A stretch of 64,000 nt of DNA from Malus domestica (lineage: Eukaryota; Streptophyta; Magnoliopsida; Rosales; Rosaceae): NCBI RefSeq assembly GCF_042453785.1, contig NC_091673.1:2549501-2613500 (forward strand), in the 5' to 3' direction. Each line of letters starts with the position of its first letter. Position 1 is the first letter of the stretch. The translations under genes and the position numbers were made by a program. The notes below the pieces were generated by a model. It saw nothing but the letters and a program-made list of their open reading frames with translations, made no database searches and was not told where the DNA came from. Below are positions 60,101 through 64,000 of this stretch, piece by piece.

Positions 60101-63100
60101 TCAATACCCTCCTGCTGATTGTAGCCCTTAGCTACTAACCGGGCTTTATAACGGTCCACAGAACCATCAGGGTTCCTTTTAATCTGGAAGACCCATTTGC
60201 ACCCAACGAGATTGTAAGAAGGATCAGAAGGAACCAATGTCCAAGTTCTTGTATTTTGCAGAGCATTAAACTCATCCTGCATTGCAGTTCTCCAATGGGG
60301 ATATTTGGATGCCTGAATGTATGTAGTTGGAACAAATTCAGTGTTTAAGTTGGAAGGAAGAGGATGCTTGGTAACAGTAAAGGCCTTGGGTTTAAAAATT
60401 CCAGATTTGGACCTGGTTTGCATAGGATGAGTAGAGACAGGAAGGGTTGGAGGTGGGACAGGGACAATATCAGGAACTGGGACAATATTAGGAACTGAGA
60501 CAGGTGCAGGTACAGAAACTGATTCAGATGCAAAGTCAGTAGGACTTACAGAGGGTGGAGGTTGAAAGACAGGGGGAGAGGTAAGGGATTGTGAACGTGT
60601 AATAGAAGGAGTAAGAGGGGATGAAGAATAAAGGTTGGGAAAGGTAAGGGAAAATGAGGAAGGAGTGACTGAGGAGGAAGCACAAGAGGGTAGCTGTGAA
60701 ACAAGAGAGGGATTATGAAATGGGAATGTGGTTTCATCAAAGTAGACATGCCGGGAGACATACACTCTATTGGTGAAGGGGTCTAAGCATCTGTAACCTT
60801 TGTGAACCAAACTGTAGCCAATAAAAACGCATAACTTGCTCTTGGGGTCGAGTTTGGACTGTGTATATGGCTTGAGCCAAGGATAGCAGCTGCAACCAAA
60901 GATTTTCAGTTGAGTATAATCTGGTTTCTTCTTGAAAAATTGCTCCCAGGGTGAAGATTTAGCAGTTGGAGGAAGCCGATTAATGAGATAAACTGCAGTG
61001 AGAAATGCTTCTACCCAAAATTGATGAGGAACCTGAGATGCAATAAGTAGTGTCCTGGCTGTTTCCACAATGTGTCGGTGTTTCCGTTCTGCACACCCGT
61101 TCTGCTGAGGAGTGTATGGACAGCTAAAATGTTGATGAATGCCATGACTGGACAAATGCTGTTTGAACTGAGTACTAATAAACTCACCCCCTGAGTCACA
61201 TCTCAAAGTGCCAATTTTGTGACCAGACAGATCTTCAACAAGAGCTTGAAAGTGAACAAAAACTTGAAATACTTCTGATTTATGTTTGAGAGGATACAGC
61301 CAAGTGTACTTAGTAAAGTCATCAACAAATATGACATAGAATCGATATCCACTGATAGAAGACAGGGGAGCGGGACCCCAAACATCCGCATGAACCAACT
61401 CTAAAGATCTAGAAGAATGACAAATAGAATTCTGAAAAGGTAACTTGGCACATTTGCCTAAAACACAATTCGAACAGAAAGATTGTTTGACAATAGTAGA
61501 TAAAGGCAAGGAAGACTTTGAGATCACAGATTGCAAAGTCTTGAACGTTGGATGCCCCAAACGTTGATGCCAAGTGTGTTGTGATGCCTTGAGTGCAGTA
61601 AGACCATGATGCTTCGATGAAGACTGAGAAGAGGCAGAAAAGGGATAGAGACCACAGCGAACAGGAGCTCTAAAAAGCATCCTCCCCGTAGTAAGATCCT
61701 TGACATGAAAGTCAAAAGGATTTAGAGTTAAGGAACACCAATTGTCTCTAAGAAACATATTTGCAGAAACAAGATCATGCTTCAAGTGTGGAACATGCAA
61801 CACATTTTGTAATTTAAAAGTAGCAGAAGGAGTATGAAGTAACGAGGAACCAGAGTGGAGAATCGGCAAACCTTGGCCGTCTCCAATGTAGACTTTATCG
61901 GGGCCACTGTAAGGTTGTGGATTCTGAAGATTTTGGAGGTTGTTGGTCATATGAGAGCTTGCTCCAGAGTCAAGTAGCCACGGAGGAGAAGAAGAGGCAT
62001 TTGAGCGAGCATACATAGCAAGCTTAGCTGGTGGAATACGGCCTTGAAAATTGGGATTCATACGATTGGAGCAGTCAATCGCTTGATGACCAGTGTCTTC
62101 ACAGATTTGACAAGGAACATTCCTGGAATTATTGTTAAAGAACCGAGCACCATTACGAAATCCTTCACCATTACGATTTCCTTCACGATTAGAAGCATTC
62201 TTGTTGATGTGGTTACGAGTGTATCGATTGCGATTATTATAATTCCTTTGAGAATTATTGCGCTGAAAATTGCCTCTGTTGAAATTAGAGGAATGAGGAG
62301 GCTGAGCAATATACGCCTGAGGTGTAGGAAGGAGTGGAGGTGAAGACGCTGGAATAGACTGAAAAGCTTGATAGGGTGCAGAATTTGTTCCTTGAGTGGA
62401 ATGCTTGCGAGCAAGAGCCATTTCTTTACTTAACAAAAATCCGTGAAGATCATCAACAGTAGTATCAGCAAGTCGAAACTGAACAGAATCCACAAAAGAA
62501 TCATACTCATCAGGTAAGCCATTGAGAATGATGAGAAGTAGATCATGATCATCCACAGGAGCACCAGCGGCGGCAAGAGCATCAGTAGCCTCCTTGATGC
62601 GTTGGAGATACTCCGAAATAGAAGATGAACCTTTCTTGGCAGATTGCAAGGTTGAACGGAGTTGATGAATGTGAGAACGAGATACACCGCCAAACCGCCG
62701 TTCAAGATTTTGCCAGAGTTCTCGCGCAGATTGAACGCCAACAGTGAAAGGAATCAGATCTTCCGAAAGTGTGGAATTGATCCAGATAATGATGTTCTGA
62801 TCCTTCTCATACCACAATTCATAGTCTGGATTAGGAACGGAGGTGAATCGACCAGAATCATCAGCAAGAAATTGAGGCGGTGGAGGTTCAGATCCGTCAA
62901 CAATACCGGTAAGTTTGTAGCGACGAAAGATCGGCTCGAAGAGAGATCGCCACACAAGATAGTTATGGCGCTTGAGCTTAGTCTGAATCATGTTGCCGAT
63001 ATTGTGTATCGTAATCGAGTTGATCGAGGCCTGAATTGAAGAATTAGGGTTTGTGGGCAACTGAACCGAAGGATGAGGATTTGGAGAAGAAGAAGGAGGA

Positions 63101-63718
63101 TCAGCAAGCACAGGAGGAGAAGGATGGTGCGCGATCACTGGGGAAGAAGAAGTCGAAGAATTGGCCGCCATAGATTGTTGATTGCAGAGAGAAAATGACA
63201 GGAATGAGACCTGTTTGGTTACTAAGAAAATGAGAGGAAGCGTACGAAGGATCTTAGTCGGGAGACTTTAGGCGAGTGATACCATATTGAGAAATGATTT
63301 TCATTTCCTCAAAGGATAAGTTACAAGAGTATTTATATGGAAGCTAAATACAACAGACTAACAGAGTAAAGGAAAGTTACAAGTGTGGTAATTTTCCTAA
63401 CTAACTTTTAACTGTTTGTTATTACTATTATGTTGAGTTACTTGAGTAACTTTCTCTTCAGCTAGGGCGTGGTTCAATGAGAAGGGAACTGGTTTAGATT
63501 CCGGAGCTGATGATGTTTATGCCAAAGCTTCAGCTTGGTACCATGTCACATATCATCCTGATTATTTTGGTACATACAACGAGGGGATGAATCGTGACCA
63601 TTTCATCAGCTTTCCATGGTGCGTTTATGACAAGCTCGTCCTCATCAAAAAGGATAAAGCAAGTATACACATGTCATCTCTAGGACGCCAATTCTGGGAT
63701 GGGTTGCATTTGAGTTGA
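54189..63718 (+). CDS. RDR1: RNA-dependent RNA polymerase 1 (RDR1b), last exon split by a Copia element
   Basis: Exons 54189-54704, 55084-56930, 57350-57500 and 58048-58619 plus 63466-63718 (with the insertion and one TSD copy excluded) total 3339 nt, 1112 codons plus stop, with no other break. The protein starts MSRTIRLYGFPSGVTAEAVV and carries the RdRP core (FSDGIGKISAKFAKK, FQIRYGGYKGVVAVDP). The catalytic DLDGD is at 798-802 in CSGSDLDGDIYYVCWD, the canonical RDR1 form. As the DNA stands, exon 4 runs into the retrotransposon and stops at 58630-58632 after four foreign residues. That predicts 1032 aa and loss of the last 84, including KASAWYHVTYHP and FPWCVYDKL. Function in antiviral and transposon silencing is therefore probably impaired. 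Exon and intron positions match RDR1a. Confidence 0.93.
54835..54893 (+). mobile_element. Fragment of dispersed repeat family F (copy 3)
   Basis: TTTTATTTTGTCCTTATCG, then TTAAAACTCAAAGTTTTCAA and CATTTTCATTAGTTTTTC match one half of the element at 31899-32054. It lies in RDR1b intron 1. Confidence 0.6.
58620..58795 (-). repeat. 3' LTR of Copia element 2
   Basis: 176 bp, identical by eye to 63285-63460. It contains the stop codon that ends the truncated RDR1b frame (58630-58632) and also that of the gag-pol frame (58732-58734). Confidence 0.95.
58732..63171 (-). CDS. Copia gag-pol polyprotein, 1479 aa, uninterrupted
   Basis: Single frame in Copia order. Gag: residues about 55-260 (MIQTKLKRHNYLVWRSLFEP, ELWQNLERRF). 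CCHC zinc knuckle at 354-367 (CQICEDTGHQAIDC). Aspartic protease LLDSGASSHM at about 400. Pre-integrase HQRLGHP and CSNCVLGKC. Integrase catalytic residues in VHADVWG (about 593), RCDSGGEF (about 659) and QNGCAERKH (about 694). RT with RYKARLVAKGYNQQEGIDY, QLDVSNAFLHG and YVDDILVTG (YVDD at about 1137-1140). RNase H with YSDADWAGC, SSTEAEYRSLA and DQLADIHTKSL. No frameshift or stop is seen, unlike Copia element 1. The C-terminal tail reads through the polypurine tract into the LTR. Likely able to support its own transposition. Confidence 0.95.
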   Translation of the reverse strand: MAANSSTSSSPVIAHHPSPPVLADPPSSSPNPHPSVQLPTNPNSSIQASINSITIHNIGNMIQTKLKRHNYLVWRSLFEPIFRRYKLTGIVDGSEPPPPQFLADDSGRFTSVPNPDYELWYEKDQNIIIWINSTLSEDLIPFTVGVQSARELWQNLERRFGGVSRSHIHQLRSTLQSAKKGSSSISEYLQRIKEATDALAAAGAPVDDHDLLLIILNGLPDEYDSFVDSVQFRLADTTVDDLHGFLLSKEMALARKHSTQGTNSAPYQAFQSIPASSPPLLPTPQAYIAQPPHSSNFNRGNFQRNNSQRNYNNRNRYTRNHINKNASNREGNRNGEGFRNGARFFNNNSRNVPCQICEDTGHQAIDCSNRMNPNFQGRIPPAKLAMYARSNASSSPPWLLDSGASSHMTNNLQNLQNPQPYSGPDKVYIGDGQGLPILHSGSSLLHTPSATFKLQNVLHVPHLKHDLVSANMFLRDNWCSLTLNPFDFHVKDLTTGRMLFRAPVRCGLYPFSASSQSSSKHHGLTALKASQHTWHQRLGHPTFKTLQSVISKSSLPLSTIVKQSFCSNCVLGKCAKLPFQNSICHSSRSLELVHADVWGPAPLSSISGYRFYVIFVDDFTKYTWLYPLKHKSEVFQVFVHFQALVEDLSGHKIGTLRCDSGGEFISTQFKQHLSSHGIHQHFSCPYTPQQNGCAERKHRHIVETARTLLIASQVPHQFWVEAFLTAVYLINRLPPTAKSSPWEQFFKKKPDYTQLKIFGCSCYPWLKPYTQSKLDPKSKLCVFIGYSLVHKGYRCLDPFTNRVYVSRHVYFDETTFPFHNPSLVSQLPSCASSSVTPSSFSLTFPNLYSSSPLTPSITRSQSLTSPPVFQPPPSVSPTDFASESVSVPAPVSVPNIVPVPDIVPVPPPTLPVSTHPMQTRSKSGIFKPKAFTVTKHPLPSNLNTEFVPTTYIQASKYPHWRTAMQDEFNALQNTRTWTLVPSDPSYNLVGCKWVFQIKRNPDGSVDRYKARLVAKGYNQQEGIDYSDTFSPVAKPVTIRLLLTLAVQSNWFLHQLDVSNAFLHGSLKEDVYMSQPPGFIDQDKSSYVCHLQKSLYGLKQAPRAWFEKLQSALFSMGFKASQSDHSLFVLQQPVLVIVLVYVDDILVTGPSSTACTNVISQLSDQFPIKDLGDLHFFLGLEVTRDSTGIFIHQSKYILDLLKRTKMDGAKPCTTPLGSTKLDLTGSPLDNPEEYRSIVGALQYLTWTRPDLSFSVNLVCQFMHSPREPHFQAVKRILRYLKGTLGYGLWFPKNSAPLTLNAYSDADWAGCSWDRRSTGGFCIFLGSSLISWSAKKQHTVARSSTEAEYRSLAHTAAELTWICKLFTDIGFKLPSLPQIWCDNVSAIALASNPVFHARTKHVEIDYHYIRELVLAKLLAVQFVCSQDQLADIHTKSLPRQRFLFLRSKLSLQLSPFSLRGCEEKVTQVTQHNSNNKQLKVS
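63285..63460 (-). repeat. 5' LTR of Copia element 2
   Basis: 176 bp, followed on its left by the primer-binding site. The minus strand contains TATAAATACTCTTG, a likely TATA box of the element. Confidence 0.95.
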
Positions 63719-64000
63719 GAAAGTTGGAAGTTTTGTATGTTTGTTTCTTGATGATGGTGTAAGCTCGTAAATTGCTTATGCTGATGGTAAAAAATTGAGT
63801 GCATTTTGCTTATTGTATAATAGAATAATGGGTCGATCTTCGGTTTCTTGTTTCTGACACTCGAAAGTTGGTTTGAAAGGTCGTCGTACTTTTCTGGATA
63901 GAACGTTTATTGAGATGCAAGTATGCAATAGCATAAGATATCATATGTAAGGATAAATGCTTGTAATTATTTGAGTTTCAAGTTTCTTGCAATGTATGAA
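63719..64000. other. RDR1b 3' UTR and flank
   Basis: AT-rich sequence after the native RDR1b stop (63716-63718); AATAAT near 63823 could serve as a polyadenylation signal. Nothing else is recognised. Confidence 0.45.

Larger units (their letters stand above)
58620..63460 (-). mobile_element. Ty1/Copia LTR retrotransposon 2, intact, inserted in RDR1b exon 4
   Basis: Two 176-bp LTRs (58620-58795 and 63285-63460) appear identical base for base. In the element's orientation they start TGAAGAG and end CAATA. The host flanks 58615-58619 and 63461-63465 are both GCTAG. The primer-binding site TGGTATCACTCGCC (63271-63284, minus strand) abuts the 5' LTR, and a polypurine tract (TAGCTTGAGGGGGTG) abuts the 3' LTR at 58796-58810. 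One frame of 1479 codons fills the interior. All parts needed for transposition seem present. It lies antisense to RDR1b. Confidence 0.97.

Noticed and set aside
58858..62343. Plus-strand frames under the Copia polyprotein
   Set aside because: Antisense shadows of the 1479-codon gag-pol frame.
1..64000. CRISPR arrays, bacterial operons, rRNA genes, organelle inserts
   Set aside because: Nothing of the kind seen; repeats present are microsatellites, MITEs, SINEs and LTRs of a plant nuclear genome.

Overview
The window is plant nuclear DNA: AT-rich, spliced genes with GT-AG introns, long intergenic stretches, many microsatellites, MITEs, SINEs and Ty1/Copia retrotransposons. The gene set (cytokinin IPT, IST1-like, JAGGED, RDR1, aspartate-semialdehyde dehydrogenase, plant monoacylglycerol lipase) is that of a eudicot. 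The repeat families look like those I associate with woody Rosaceae (apple/pear type), but that is recollection, not proof.

Layout. 1-664 (-): 5' part of an adenylate isopentenyltransferase gene running off the left edge. 0.7-11 kb: gene-poor DNA with hairpin MITEs, several with exact target-site duplications (TSDs). 11.1-18.5 kb: decayed monoacylglycerol-lipase copies (+), one split by a 5.19-kb Copia element (535-bp LTRs, TSD AAATT). 18.67-19.92 kb: a terminal-inverted-repeat element carrying a fragment of an NPH3/BTB gene. 20.67-22.98 kb (+): an intact six-exon IST1-like gene. 23.9-24.9 kb: three MITEs. 25.7-27.9 kb: a short non-autonomous LTR element (647-bp LTRs, TSD CCCTA). 28-36 kb: gene-poor. 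36.6-38.6 kb (-): an intact five-exon JAGGED-type C2H2 gene whose start codon is split by an intron. 42.2-45.3 kb (+): a 5'-truncated aspartate-semialdehyde dehydrogenase pseudogene with a 1.44-kb solo LTR in an intron (TSD GTCTT). 47.0-51.0 kb (+): an intact RNA-dependent RNA polymerase 1 gene (RDR1a, 1120 aa). 51.3-52.6 kb: a second ASADH scrap and an RRM-protein pseudogene. 54.2-63.7 kb (+): a second RDR1 (RDR1b), whose last exon is split by a full-length Copia element in the opposite orientation.

The most notable observation is RDR1b. Its exons join into an unbroken 1112-codon frame once the Copia element and one TSD copy are excluded. The element has two 176-bp LTRs that I read as identical, an exact 5-bp TSD (GCTAG), an intact 1479-aa gag-pol frame, and a recognisable primer-binding site and polypurine tract. 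A gene of the RNA-silencing pathway, which acts against viruses and transposons, therefore seems to have been broken very recently by a retrotransposon, next to an intact but divergent paralogue. ASADH fragments lie upstream of RDR1a and between the two RDR1 genes, suggesting that the duplicated unit was ASADH plus RDR1.

Exon limits were read by eye from splice consensus, reading phase and recalled family sequence. Coding lengths of the spliced genes were checked for divisibility by three. No database search was run.
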